DNA of 64,000 nt from Rhizobium phaseoli (GTDB lineage Bacteria > Pseudomonadota > Alphaproteobacteria > Rhizobiales > Rhizobiaceae): NCBI RefSeq assembly GCF_003985125.1, contig NZ_ML133572.1, forward strand, positions 1-64,000, written 5' to 3'. The notes below the pieces were generated by a model, which saw only the letters and a list, made by a program, of their open reading frames with translations, was not told where the DNA came from and made no database searches. The position numbers were made by a program, and so were the translations under genes. Shown here in pieces: positions 32,881 through 41,826 of this stretch (position 1 is its first letter; each line of letters begins with the position of its first letter).

Positions 32881-34524
32881 TCAGAGCCCGAGGCTCGCCC
32901 GGTAGAGTTTCAGCTGGCTGTCACGGCCGATCTGGTCGGTGATCTTTTCCCAGGCGGCCGCAATCGCATCCGCGGTCTCCTGCGCCGACTTGTACTGTCC
33001 GGCAAAGCCCTTTGCCAATTCGTCCTCGGCGACGGAATAATATTGGAAGATACCGGGAATGCGCGGTTCGATGGCGGCGTTCGGGTGGTTGTAGCTGTCC
33101 GCGTTCGAACCCAGATAGTCCTCGATATAGGCGCGGTCGTAACCTGCCTTTTCCCATTCGTCGTAGTTGAAGTTGGACTGGCGGTAAGGCTGGAAACCGG
33201 AGGGATAGGCCGACGTCCACAGCGACAGATCCTTGCCGCCGAGATGGGCGGCAGCGGACCAGGCCGCCTTGCGCTTCTTCTCGTCGCCGGAGACCTGCTT
33301 GGTGACATAGATGCCCCAGCCGAGATAGGCCATGTTGGGCGCTTCATTGTACTTGTCTTCCCACTGCCCGGTCTTGCGGTTGAAGACCCGGTTGGAGCCG
33401 CGGTTGATGCCGAAGCCGACCACATCGCCCACGACCGACGAGTCCGAAGTGCGCGCGCTGGAGCCGACATCGCCCCACCACATCAGCATGGCGCCGGTGC
33501 CCGCCAGGAACTGCGAGAAGGCCGTGGTGCCGGGATCGGCATTGATCTGATCGGCCGGATAGGCCTTGGCTGCGATCAGATCCAGGACGTCCTGGATCGC
33601 CTGGACCCATGCGGGGTTATTGACCAGCGGCTTCATGTTTTCGGGATCGAACAGCCAGGCCGGGTCGCCCGGATATTTGGCATAGGCGGTCGCGCGGTTC
33701 TCGATGAAGTAGAAGCCGAAACCGCCCCAACCTTTCAGCGGGTCGAGATAGCCGTAGGCCGGCTGGCCGGTCAGCGGATCGGTCTTGCCGATCAGCGCCT
33801 TGGAGGCCGCGTTGACCTCCTGCCAGGTCTTCGGCGGCTCGGCCATGCCGCTGATGGAGCCCTCTCCGAAGTAATCCTTGCGATAGGCGAAGGTGTGGCA
33901 GTCGCCGTCGATCGTGACGCGATAGGTCTTGCCGCCCCAGGTGCCGACTGGCGGCTTCAGGTAGCTGACCAGGTCGTCGGCCTCGATCTGCTTTGCAGCC
34001 CAGTCGGGCATCTCGTCCAGCAGCCCGCGTCCGGCAGTATCGCCTTCGAAGGGGGCGCCCATTTCCAGAATGTCGAAATCGACGGTGCCGGTCGCGATCG
34101 ACTGCTGAAGGCGGGCGTTGTAGTCGGCTTGCGCAAGGTCGATCCAGTTGATCTTGGCGCCGGTATAAGCCTCCCAGGGCTTCAGGAAGCCGCGGAACAG
34201 GAAGTTGTGCAGGTTCTGATTGTTGAGCCCCATGAAGGTCAGCTCGACACCGGCAAATTCGCCCTGCTTGACGTTGGCCTTGGTCGGGCCGAGGCAGAGT
34301 TCGCCGACTTTCTGCCAGTCCGCGTCCGTCGGCGAGCCCTTGCCGACACCAGGAATCTGCAGGATCTGGGCGCGCAGATCGTCGGCGGCGGCAATCGCCA
34401 TGCCGGGAATTCCGCCCATCGCACCGGATAGACCGAGCAGAGCCGCAGCGCTCGCCGTTCCGCGCAGGACGTCACGGCGGCTTGCCTGACGGCGCATCAG
34501 TGCATCGTATATTTCGACTTTCAT
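32881..34524 (-). CDS. ABC sugar importer substrate-binding protein, Tat-exported, large form
   Basis: 547 aa family 1 solute-binding protein. The N-terminus has a twin-arginine signal (ASRRDVLRGTASAAALLGLSG), so it is probably exported folded. The mature part shows GLNNQNLHNFLFRGFLKPWEAYTGAKINW and many aromatic residues typical of carbohydrate sites (quoted in part). At about 550 residues it belongs to the larger group seen with polyol and glycoside importers. First gene of the minus-strand operon (two permeases, LacI, FucU-like, PfkB). Two operators lie just upstream. Confidence 0.9.
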   Translation of the reverse strand: MKVEIYDALMRRQASRRDVLRGTASAAALLGLSGAMGGIPGMAIAAADDLRAQILQIPGVGKGSPTDADWQKVGELCLGPTKANVKQGEFAGVELTFMGLNNQNLHNFLFRGFLKPWEAYTGAKINWIDLAQADYNARLQQSIATGTVDFDILEMGAPFEGDTAGRGLLDEMPDWAAKQIEADDLVSYLKPPVGTWGGKTYRVTIDGDCHTFAYRKDYFGEGSISGMAEPPKTWQEVNAASKALIGKTDPLTGQPAYGYLDPLKGWGGFGFYFIENRATAYAKYPGDPAWLFDPENMKPLVNNPAWVQAIQDVLDLIAAKAYPADQINADPGTTAFSQFLAGTGAMLMWWGDVGSSARTSDSSVVGDVVGFGINRGSNRVFNRKTGQWEDKYNEAPNMAYLGWGIYVTKQVSGDEKKRKAAWSAAAHLGGKDLSLWTSAYPSGFQPYRQSNFNYDEWEKAGYDRAYIEDYLGSNADSYNHPNAAIEPRIPGIFQYYSVAEDELAKGFAGQYKSAQETADAIAAAWEKITDQIGRDSQLKLYRASLGL

Positions 34525-34631
34525 TTATTCCTCCTCCACGTTTCGTTGCGCTGCCGTCAGCCGATCTTGGGACTGGCTCCGGCCCGATTTTAGGACTGGT
34601 CTCGTGCAGAACTATTTGGTAAGCAAGAAAA

Positions 34632-34643
34632 TGAAACGTTTCA
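34632..34643. promoter_or_regulatory. LacI-type operator, proximal to the binding-protein operon
   Basis: Perfect 12-bp palindrome TGAAACGTTTCA with the central CG of LacI/GalR operators. It lies 108 bases upstream of the binding-protein start on the minus strand. Confidence 0.8.
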
Positions 34644-34719
34644 TATTTCATGCTTGAAACCGCTCCTCTCGGTCTCGGGAGGGAGCATTAGACGGCAAGC
34701 GTGAAAAGTCAATAAGAAA

Positions 34720-34731
34720 TGAAACGTTTCA
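34720..34731. promoter_or_regulatory. LacI-type operator, proximal to the ATPase gene
   Basis: Second copy of the perfect palindrome TGAAACGTTTCA, identical to the copy at 34632 and 88 bp from it centre to centre. It is closer to the plus-strand ATPase gene. The pair could control both divergent units, possibly by looping. Confidence 0.8.
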
Positions 34732-34863
34732 CGGAGGAGATCTAGCGGGGTTTCAGGCAGGAGCGGAACGCGGTTTCGCCGAGCCCGATGCCCGTGGATA
34801 TCATCGAGAATTGCATACCTCTTGGGACTGCCCGGAGGTGACCGGAAAGCGAGTGGGAGGCAC

Positions 34864-35931
34864 ATGGCTGAGGTCAATATTTCAGGGGCGCGGAAGGCCT
34901 ACGGCGCCGTCAATATCCTGCATGGCGTCGATATCGACATTCGCGACGGCGAGTTCGTGGTGCTGGTCGGCCCATCCGGCTGCGGCAAGTCGACATTGCT
35001 GCGCATGGTCGCGGGGCTCGAAAGCATCACCGGCGGCACCATCTCGATCGGCGGAAAGGTCGTCAACAACCTGCCGCCGAAGGATCGCGACATCGCCATG
35101 GTCTTTCAGAGCTATGCGCTCTATCCGCATAAAACCGTTGCCGAAAACATGGTCTTTGCGCTGCGTCTGCAGAAGCAGCCTGCCGATATCATCAAGCAGC
35201 GGCTGCAGGCGGCGGCCGAAACGCTTGACCTCGTGCCTTATCTCGACCGCTATCCGCGCCAGCTTTCGGGCGGCCAGCGCCAGCGCGTGGCGATGGGACG
35301 CGCCATCGTCCGATCGCCGCAGGTTTTCCTGTTCGACGAACCCTTGTCGAACCTCGACGCCAAGCTGCGCGTGCAGATGCGCAAGGAGATCAAGGAACTG
35401 CACCAGCGGCTGAGAACCACGACGGTCTATGTCACCCACGACCAGGTCGAAGCGATGACCATGGCCGACAAGATCGTGGTCATGCAGGGCGGCAAGGTCG
35501 AACAGATCGGCACGCCGCTGGAACTCTACGATCGTCCCCGCAATACATTCGTGGCGGCCTTTATCGGCTCACCGTCGATGAATCTGCTGAAAGGCCGCTA
35601 CAAGGCCGCTGGTGCGATCTTCGTCACCGAGACCGGCGACGAAATCGCGCTCGGTTTTATCCCGCAGGCGTCCGACGGGCAGGCCGTGCTTCTCGGCGTG
35701 CGGCCCGAACATCTGTCGCTCAGCCAAAGCGGCCTCGACACGACCGTCAGCGTTACCGAACCCACGGGCCATGAGACGATGGTCTTCCTGCGCTACGGGT
35801 CCGGCGAGCTTGTCGCGGTGCTGTCCGACCGTCACGATTTTAAACCGGGGCAAGTCGCGACGATCGCCGCTCGGCCGGGCAAGCTGCATCTGTTTGATGC
35901 GGCATCCGGCCAGACGCTGCGGCGAGATTGA
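34864..35931 (+). CDS. ABC sugar importer ATPase (MalK/UgpC type)
   Basis: 355 aa. Walker A GPSGCGKSTLL, Q-loop QSYALYPHKTVAENM, signature LSGGQRQRVAMGRAI, Walker B VFLFDEPLSNLDA, switch His in YVTHDQ, then a TOBE-type C-terminal domain with LLGVRPEHL. Start at the ATG at 34864, preceded by GTGGGAGG; an in-frame TTG at 34822 gives a non-conserved extension. It is transcribed away from the rest of its importer but shares the operator region, which argues it energises that system. Confidence 0.93.
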   Translation: MAEVNISGARKAYGAVNILHGVDIDIRDGEFVVLVGPSGCGKSTLLRMVAGLESITGGTISIGGKVVNNLPPKDRDIAMVFQSYALYPHKTVAENMVFALRLQKQPADIIKQRLQAAAETLDLVPYLDRYPRQLSGGQRQRVAMGRAIVRSPQVFLFDEPLSNLDAKLRVQMRKEIKELHQRLRTTTVYVTHDQVEAMTMADKIVVMQGGKVEQIGTPLELYDRPRNTFVAAFIGSPSMNLLKGRYKAAGAIFVTETGDEIALGFIPQASDGQAVLLGVRPEHLSLSQSGLDTTVSVTEPTGHETMVFLRYGSGELVAVLSDRHDFKPGQVATIAARPGKLHLFDAASGQTLRRD

Positions 35932-36047
35932 GGTCACGAATGACAGACGGATTCGCGTCGTAACGTCCAGCCCAGAAGCTGAGGACGAAATGGCGCGCCG
36001 CATCGTCACCTGCTCTCGGAGGCCTAGATCTCAACGTTCGCAGTCTT

Positions 36048-36305
36048 TCAATGCGACAGCAGGATGTTGGTCTGCACGGCCTCGGTCGTGCCGCCGAGCA
36101 CGTATTCTCGCAGGGCGCGAATGACCGAGCCGCCCCTGACGAGAAGGTCGGCCCGCAGTTCAAAGACCTTGTTCTGCAGACAATCACCGGTTTCGGATGT
36201 CAGCGGCTTCGTCGGCGCTTGGCGTTGTCGCCTCGGTTGTTGCGAGCGTAGGTGCCCGGCAGTGTGATTGACGCTGAGGATATTCAGTACCGTCCTGATG
36301 GTCAT
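36048..36305 (-). pseudogene. Universal stress protein (UspA) gene with large internal deletion
   Basis: The 85-codon frame starts MTIRTVLNILSVN, the N-terminal strand of a Usp domain, and ends RADLLVRGGSVIRALREYVLGGTTEAVQTNILLSH, which matches the C-terminal ATP-binding part of tandem-domain Usp proteins (RADLLVMGAYGHSRLREYVLGGTT type). Rhizobial Usp proteins of this type have about 270-280 residues, so roughly 190 central residues are missing and the joining segment (HTAGHLRSQQPRRQRQAPTK) is not Usp-like. The ends remain in one frame, but the fold should be broken. It lies in an otherwise gene-free stretch (35932-36459). Confidence 0.7.
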
Positions 36306-36459
36306 GTCGTTATACCTCTCTGGTTGGATAGGAGAAAGCGTAGCAGCCACGGCAGAGCGTTCCTTGACCTTCGTCAAAGCGATGCCGATTTAACTGTGTA
36401 GGCTGTTCTTCCCTGGCAGGACTTTCCGGGCAGGCCCGGTATCAGTTTGGAGGCGGCAG

Positions 36460-36786
36460 ATGCTTTCGACGGAGCGAGATTTGAAACGGGGCGGTGAGCG
36501 CTTCCCCATTCCTTCGCAGGGTGAAGTCGAAGGCAGGCTGCTGATGTTCGAAGTAGTCGCCGTCACCTGCCTGCAGGAGCTTCTCGCCAAAACGGATCCG
36601 CATCTGATTTTCAGGCTTCGCCGCAAGCTCCTTCGCAATCTGAAGGAAAAGTGTGCCCCGCTGAAGCTATGCGCGGACGACGAAAAGGCCGCAAAGGAGT
36701 TCGCGCTTCAGCTGTTGAGCGCAGCTGTGGAAGAGGCAGAAGACGAGGGGCGAACCGGCAGCCAAGATCCGCAGCAAGGCCATTAG
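36460..36786 (+). CDS. Hypothetical protein, 108 aa
   Basis: I do not recognise a family. The ATG at 36460 is well placed six bases after GGAGG (36449-36453). The protein is soluble and helical, with a basic middle (IFRLRRKLLRNLKEKC) and an acidic C-terminus (AAVEEAEDEGRTGSQDPQQ). There is no signal peptide or membrane segment. It stands alone between a degraded usp gene and the DUF4010 gene. Confidence 0.6.
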   Translation: MLSTERDLKRGGERFPIPSQGEVEGRLLMFEVVAVTCLQELLAKTDPHLIFRLRRKLLRNLKEKCAPLKLCADDEKAAKEFALQLLSAAVEEAEDEGRTGSQDPQQGH

Positions 36787-36937
36787 GAGCCACTGCTTCA
36801 TCTCTTTCTCGCCTTGCGATCAAGGGCCGCCCTGTAGGCGGGTTCCAGGAAGGGTAGATTGAAATAGACGGTTATCACGACATATCGAATAGAAGTCTCC
36901 CCAGAGGCCACACGACTGGCCGTTTCTGGATCCGCGC

Positions 36938-38200
36938 ATGTTGACATCAATCATGATGACCGACGCATTCCAACGTCTCAGCCTCGCGCTGGCGATCGGC
37001 ATTCTCGTCGGAATCGAGCGCGGATGGCGCGGGCGGGAGGCCGCACCGGGCAAGAGAGTGGCCGGTATCCGCACTTATGGCCTCTCCAGCTTCCTCGGCG
37101 GCTTTTGCGGTTTCCTGCAGCCGATCACCGGGCCGATCCTGCCGACGGCCATCTTCGTATTTTTCTGCATCACCATCCTTGGCTTCAGCGGCGTGCAGGC
37201 GGTGCGCGAGCGGGACTACAGCGCAACCGGCGCCATCGCCGCGATAACGGTTTTTGCGCTCGGCTTCGGCGCCGTCGTCGCGGACATGACGACGACCGCG
37301 GCGAGCGCGGTCGTCATGACGGCACTTCTGGCGGCGCGGGAGCCGCTGCATGGATTTCTGCGCAAGCTGACCTGGCTCGAGCTGAGAGCCGCCCTGATCC
37401 TGCTGACGATGACCGTCGTCATTCTTCCAATTCTTCCCAATGAGGCCGTCGATCCTTGGCAAATGATCAATCCCTTCGAGCTGTGGATGTTGACCATATT
37501 CGTGGCAGCGGTTTCATTTGCGGGCTATGTGATGATCAGGCTCACCGACGCCAGAGCCGGCCTGCTGCTGACCGGTGCCTGCGGCGGTATCGTCTCCTCG
37601 ACGGCACTGACGCTTTCCTTTGCCCGTCAATCGAAGCAGACGCCCGCCCTCTCGCCGCTGCTTGCGGCCGGAGCGATGCTGGCGGGGGCCGTATCCCTGA
37701 GCCGTGTGCTATTGATCTGCGGCGTCATCGCACCTGGCGTGTTGATGGAGCTTGCGGCATTGCTCGGACCGGCTGCCGCAGTGCTCGCCATCGGCGGCGG
37801 CCTCGCCGGCTTCTCGCCGCGCTCCGACGACGGCCCCGACTTTTCACCGAAAAATCCGTTGGAGGTGATGGTCGTGTTGCGTTTTGCTCTGCTGCTTGCG
37901 GTCGTCACCATCGTGACGCGGGCGACGTTGGCATATTTTGGAACACAGTCGCTATTCGCCGTTGCCTTCATCACCGGCCTCGGCGACCTTGACGCGATAA
38001 CCCTGTCGATCGCGAAGCTCCCGTCGTCGAACGTGCCTGCGGATGCGGCCGCCCATGCCATCGCGGTCGCCGCCTTCGCCAATCTTCTTGCGAAGACCGG
38101 TCTTGCGGCGAGCGCCGGAAGCTTGGTCTATGGGGTTCGGCTGGCGGTCGCGAGCGGCATTGCAACGCTCGCCGGCGCTGCCGGCTTGCTGCTGGTTTAG
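36938..38200 (+). CDS. MgtC/SapB-family membrane protein with DUF4010 domain
   Basis: 420 aa with about 12 membrane segments. The N-terminal MgtC-like domain contains RLSLALAIGILVGIERGWRGRE and RTYGLSSFLGGFCGF, with the conserved GxERGWR motif; the C-terminal half is DUF4010 (GLGDLDAITLSIAKL is the conserved GxxDxDA block). Function is unknown; MgtC relatives relate to Mg limitation and acid stress. The start is uncertain: ATG at 36938 has no clear ribosome site, and ATG codons at 36953/36956 also fit. Confidence 0.85.
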   Translation: MLTSIMMTDAFQRLSLALAIGILVGIERGWRGREAAPGKRVAGIRTYGLSSFLGGFCGFLQPITGPILPTAIFVFFCITILGFSGVQAVRERDYSATGAIAAITVFALGFGAVVADMTTTAASAVVMTALLAAREPLHGFLRKLTWLELRAALILLTMTVVILPILPNEAVDPWQMINPFELWMLTIFVAAVSFAGYVMIRLTDARAGLLLTGACGGIVSSTALTLSFARQSKQTPALSPLLAAGAMLAGAVSLSRVLLICGVIAPGVLMELAALLGPAAAVLAIGGGLAGFSPRSDDGPDFSPKNPLEVMVVLRFALLLAVVTIVTRATLAYFGTQSLFAVAFITGLGDLDAITLSIAKLPSSNVPADAAAHAIAVAAFANLLAKTGLAASAGSLVYGVRLAVASGIATLAGAAGLLLV

Positions 38201-38273
38201 ACCTTGTCTGCGCCCGGTTGGACGCGCCGTGTGTGCTCGCCATCAGACGGGAGCAGATCGCGCCAGCCTGCCC

Positions 38274-38534
38274 TCACGCGCCAAGGTCGGCTGCGTGAAT
38301 GCGAATGCGCCCATCGCGCTCGACATCCCCGCGATCGTATTTTGCGCAGGCAATTCGGCTGAAGAGGTCGATATTCTCCTGAAGCCGGCTTTCGTCGCAA
38401 CGTGGCGGCGCGCCAACCTCAAGAAGGGCTTGCCTGTCGATAACGACCGTCTGGTTCGTGCCGCCCGCATCCATGACCAGCAGCGCTTCCTCGCCAGACG
38501 ACTTCATCATTCCACTGATCAGCTTCAAGGACAT
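38274..38534 (-). CDS. Small DUF1488-like protein
   Basis: 86 aa from the ATG at 38534, preceded by GGAG. The C-terminal half (VVIDRQALLEV..., NIDLFSRIACAKYDRGDVERDGRIRIHAADLGA in parts) resembles the DUF1488 pattern, which ends with a basic helix and an 'I-T-A-D-L'-like strand. No known function. It is convergent with the DUF4010 gene. Family call is from pattern memory only. Confidence 0.5.
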   Translation of the reverse strand: MSLKLISGMMKSSGEEALLVMDAGGTNQTVVIDRQALLEVGAPPRCDESRLQENIDLFSRIACAKYDRGDVERDGRIRIHAADLGA

Positions 38535-38688
38535 TGCTTTTTCTCCGGATCGGTTGAACTCGTAAACCTGCCGCGGGAAGCCGCCGGGCTCGGGGCGCAG
38601 GCTGTCGGACATTCTGTCCCCATGCGGAGCCGCCTGCCTTGACGCATATCAAATGAAATCGCCCACCGGATGCCCGCGCAAGGCTTCC

Positions 38689-39273
38689 TCAGCCGAGGTC
38701 GCTCAGGAATGCGTCGGTCTCCATGAGTTCCAGCTGGACGGAAAATCGATCGTGCAGCAGTTCCAGCGACGCGTCATAAGTGTCGTCGGCGCTGCTGCAG
38801 ACAGCATCCTTCAGCAGGATGACCCGATAGGCGAGATCGATGGCGCCGAGGGTCGTGGCAAGCACGCAGACATCCGTCTCCCCGCCGGTGATGACAAGAG
38901 TGTCGACCCGCTCCGACTGAAGAAGCGTATGGAGGCGGCCGTCGATCCAGGGCGAATAGGTGCGTTTGTCGAAGCATCGTGCCGGCGGAACAAGCGAGGC
39001 CAGCGAGGAAACCAGATTGACGAGCTCGGGCGGCAGATGCTCGCCCGTCATCATCCACCATTTCTGGTAATAGTCGCGCCATTTTCCCGGCATCGCGTCC
39101 GGATGCTCGGGCGGGACGAAGCGGGTAAAGATCGTCCGGGACGGATGCCGGCCGGCAAGCTCCTCGATCTGCGGAGAGATCCGCACCATCCAGGGCACGT
39201 GCCATGGGGTGTCTTCGGCAAACATGCGCTGCATGTCGACGCAAAGATGCCGCCACTCGCCGATCCAGGCCAT
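38689..39273 (-). CDS. Isochorismatase-family cysteine hydrolase
   Basis: 194 aa. The catalytic triad is visible: Asp in HLCVDMQRMF near residue 14, Lys in FDKRTYSPW, and nucleophilic Cys in TGGETDVCVLATTLGAIDLAYRV (in part), the classic block of nicotinamidase/isochorismatase-like hydrolases. They cleave amides or enol ethers; the substrate is unknown. The ATG at 39273 is preceded five bases upstream by GGAGG; the long upstream frame is a shadow of the neighbouring gene. Confidence 0.87.
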   Translation of the reverse strand: MAWIGEWRHLCVDMQRMFAEDTPWHVPWMVRISPQIEELAGRHPSRTIFTRFVPPEHPDAMPGKWRDYYQKWWMMTGEHLPPELVNLVSSLASLVPPARCFDKRTYSPWIDGRLHTLLQSERVDTLVITGGETDVCVLATTLGAIDLAYRVILLKDAVCSSADDTYDASLELLHDRFSVQLELMETDAFLSDLG

Positions 39274-39329
39274 CACATCCTCCCTTCGTCTTCGGGCGTC
39301 AACCGCTGCCCGGAACGAAAGTTCCCGCT

Positions 39330-41723
39330 TTAGGCAATAGCTCCTGAGGCGATTGTTCGTGGTCCGGCGCCGCCCTCCGATTTGGCGAAGCAGTCGAGAT
39401 CGCGAAGCGGAATCGGTTTGGAGAAGAAATAGCCTTGGAGATCGGTGCAGCCGAGGGCGGTCAGAAAGTCGCGCTGATATTCGGTTTCGACACCTTCCGC
39501 CGTTGTCGAGATGCCGAGGTTGCGGCTGAGGGTGACGATCGCGCCGATGATGGCCGCGCCGTTGGCTTTTGCGCCAAGCTGCGAGACGAAGGAACGATCG
39601 ATCTTGATGCGATCGATGTCGAAACGCACCAGGTGGCTGAGGCATGAAAAGCCGGTGCCGAAATCATCGAGGGAAATTTGAATGCCCCGGCTGCGCAGCG
39701 ATTTCAGCACCGTATAGACATCCGAATTATCCTCAATCAGCGAGGACTCGGTGAGCTCGAGCTCAAGGCGGGATGGCGGCAGGCCGGTCTCTTCAAGCAC
39801 GGCGATGACTTCCTCGGCGAAATTCGGTCTTCTGAGCTGGGCCGGCGACACGTTGACCGCCACGAAGCTGTCTTCAGGCCAATTGCAGGCGGCCTTGCAG
39901 GATTCCCGCAGGACCCAGAAACCGAGGGCGTCGATGAGGCCGCCCTCCTCGGCGGCGGGGATGAAGCTCGCAGGGGTCAGCAGTCCGCGCTGACTGTGAC
40001 GCCAGCGCACGAGAGCCTCCGCGCCTGAGGCCGCGTATCCGCCCTCGGCCCGATGCACCGTCTGGTAATAGACCTCCAGCGATCCGAAATCCGGCCTGGT
40101 GCTGCCCGGCCCGGTTTGGGCACTGCCAGCGGACGAGGCCGTGCCTTTGGCCAGAACTTCGCGCAATTCGTTCTTGAGAATGTCGCGCGCATTTCTGCCG
40201 CCGTCCATGGAAGGGGAATAGACGCGCCACTGGCCTCTTCCGCCCATCTTTGCCTCGTAAAGCGCGACGTCGGCATAACGCATGAGGTCATCGGCAGTTC
40301 GCCCGGCATCAGGCACGATGGTGAGGCCGATCGAGCCGCCGACCCGGGCGACCGCTTCGCCCCTCAGGAGCGGGAAGGGCCTGCCAAGTTCGGCGACGAT
40401 CGCGTCGCATATGGACAGCAGGACTTGATCGTCATTCCTGATGTCGCGCAGAAGCAGGGCAAATTCGTCGCCCCCGAGTCGGGCGAGCGTGTCGCCTGGG
40501 CGAAGGACGGACCGGATCCGCTCCGCGGCCATCCTGATCAGCTCATCACCGGCGGCATGGCCGAACGTGTCGTTCACCGCTTTGAAGCGGTCGAGGTCGA
40601 GAAGTGCTACGGCCGAGCGCTCGGTCGAATGCCGCGTTTCGGCCAGGCACTCCTCGAACCGCATGGCGAACAAAGCGCGGTTGGGAAGGTCGGTCAGCAC
40701 GTCATGCAAGGCCAGCTGCCTTGCATGCAGCTCGCTTCGCTTCAACTCGCCGAGACTGCTCCGCAGCCGCACGAGCAGCACCGAAAACAGCACGGCGATC
40801 ACCAGGGCCGCAATCGAAAGCGCCGGCATCAATCGGCCGATCACCCGTGAACCTGGAAGGTCGGGTCGCCATACGATGAAGCCGATCGGTTCACCATTGG
40901 CCGTCGCGTCGATTTGGAACGCGACCTCATTTTCGTCGGCATCGGCGGTGCGGGCAAAGCGCGCCCCGTTGAGACCCTGCTGCCGGCTCAATTCGTCGAG
41001 GGCCGCACCATCGAGAAACCGCACGACGATCAGGAATTGCCGCGTCGGCTGCGGCTGTCCCTCGGGCGCTTCGTTGATGGCGACGATGCCGACGATCGTC
41101 GGCCGCCCCTCCAGCCGCATCAGATTGGCCAGCGCATGGTTGGGGCGAACCGCGCTCGCCCGGCGGCTTTTCAGCGAGGATGGCATTCGGTCGGTGAAAA
41201 TCGGGCTTTGGCTTGCCGTAAGACGGCTGTCTTTAAGGAGCGGCAAAAAGAGAGGTTTCATCCAGCGATAGCGCTTTTCCGTTTTCGCATCGGTCAGCAT
41301 GCTCAGCTGAGCCTTCTCGTCGACGACAAAGGCCTGATCGTAACCGAAGGCGGACATTGCGGTTTCGCTGATTGCGCTGCCGGCCGCCCCGGTCAGAACC
41401 GTATCGAGGCTGGAGGAAACACCTGCCGACCGGGATGCAGGATAAACGCGGGCAAGATAGCCGTTGCCGAACTGACCGATGACATGAGCGACCTGATCGA
41501 CCTGTTCCCGCAGGCGCGCATTGACCAGCTGGCGCTGGCGATCAAGGGCCGCAGCGTCGCTTTCGGTTCCCGCCCAGAGTGCAGAGAGCACGACCAGTCC
41601 AATCGCTCCGAGGCCGCTGATGGCGATCAGAAAGAGAATTCTTCCTGAGGCGATCCAGGACTTCTGAAACGTGTTGGAGCTGGAAGGAACAACGATGTGC
41701 AAGCCTGGACCCCTGGACACCAC
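39330..41723 (-). CDS. Membrane GGDEF-EAL protein with periplasmic CHASE4-type sensor
   Basis: 797 aa. Two membrane spans (about 27-50 and 298-320) flank a periplasmic domain of the CHASE4 kind (FGYDQAFVVDEKAQLSML, in parts). Cytoplasmic GGDEF domain with intact GGDEF at 417-421 and an intact inhibitory site RPGD at 408-411, then an EAL domain with EAL at 569-571, DDFGTGFS, KIDRSFV and EGVETEYQ all present. Both c-di-GMP synthesis and hydrolysis are thus possible. The start is a GTG at 41723 without a strong ribosome site. Stand-alone gene, likely linked to motility or surface attachment. Confidence 0.93.
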   Translation of the reverse strand: MVSRGPGLHIVVPSSSNTFQKSWIASGRILFLIAISGLGAIGLVVLSALWAGTESDAAALDRQRQLVNARLREQVDQVAHVIGQFGNGYLARVYPASRSAGVSSSLDTVLTGAAGSAISETAMSAFGYDQAFVVDEKAQLSMLTDAKTEKRYRWMKPLFLPLLKDSRLTASQSPIFTDRMPSSLKSRRASAVRPNHALANLMRLEGRPTIVGIVAINEAPEGQPQPTRQFLIVVRFLDGAALDELSRQQGLNGARFARTADADENEVAFQIDATANGEPIGFIVWRPDLPGSRVIGRLMPALSIAALVIAVLFSVLLVRLRSSLGELKRSELHARQLALHDVLTDLPNRALFAMRFEECLAETRHSTERSAVALLDLDRFKAVNDTFGHAAGDELIRMAAERIRSVLRPGDTLARLGGDEFALLLRDIRNDDQVLLSICDAIVAELGRPFPLLRGEAVARVGGSIGLTIVPDAGRTADDLMRYADVALYEAKMGGRGQWRVYSPSMDGGRNARDILKNELREVLAKGTASSAGSAQTGPGSTRPDFGSLEVYYQTVHRAEGGYAASGAEALVRWRHSQRGLLTPASFIPAAEEGGLIDALGFWVLRESCKAACNWPEDSFVAVNVSPAQLRRPNFAEEVIAVLEETGLPPSRLELELTESSLIEDNSDVYTVLKSLRSRGIQISLDDFGTGFSCLSHLVRFDIDRIKIDRSFVSQLGAKANGAAIIGAIVTLSRNLGISTTAEGVETEYQRDFLTALGCTDLQGYFFSKPIPLRDLDCFAKSEGGAGPRTIASGAIA

Positions 41724-41826
41724 GATACGGGCGCATTCGCCAAGGCTAACAAATAAGCGTTCACGTAGAATTAAAGGCTGCGGCGCACTATAGGGCGAGA
41801 TCGATCACGCCCAGGGGGTTCCGGCG

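Larger units (their letters stand above)
34525..34863. promoter_or_regulatory. Divergent control region of the second LacI-controlled importer
   Basis: 339 bases without a gene between the binding-protein gene (minus) and the ATPase gene (plus). Besides the two perfect palindromes listed separately it holds A/T-rich patches near 34615-34650 and 34700-34720 that could be promoters in each direction. I see no other structured element. Confidence 0.5.

Noticed and set aside
32671..34431. 586-codon plus-strand frame opposite the Tat-exported binding protein
   Set aside because: Shadow of the minus-strand gene, which has a Tat signal and operon context.
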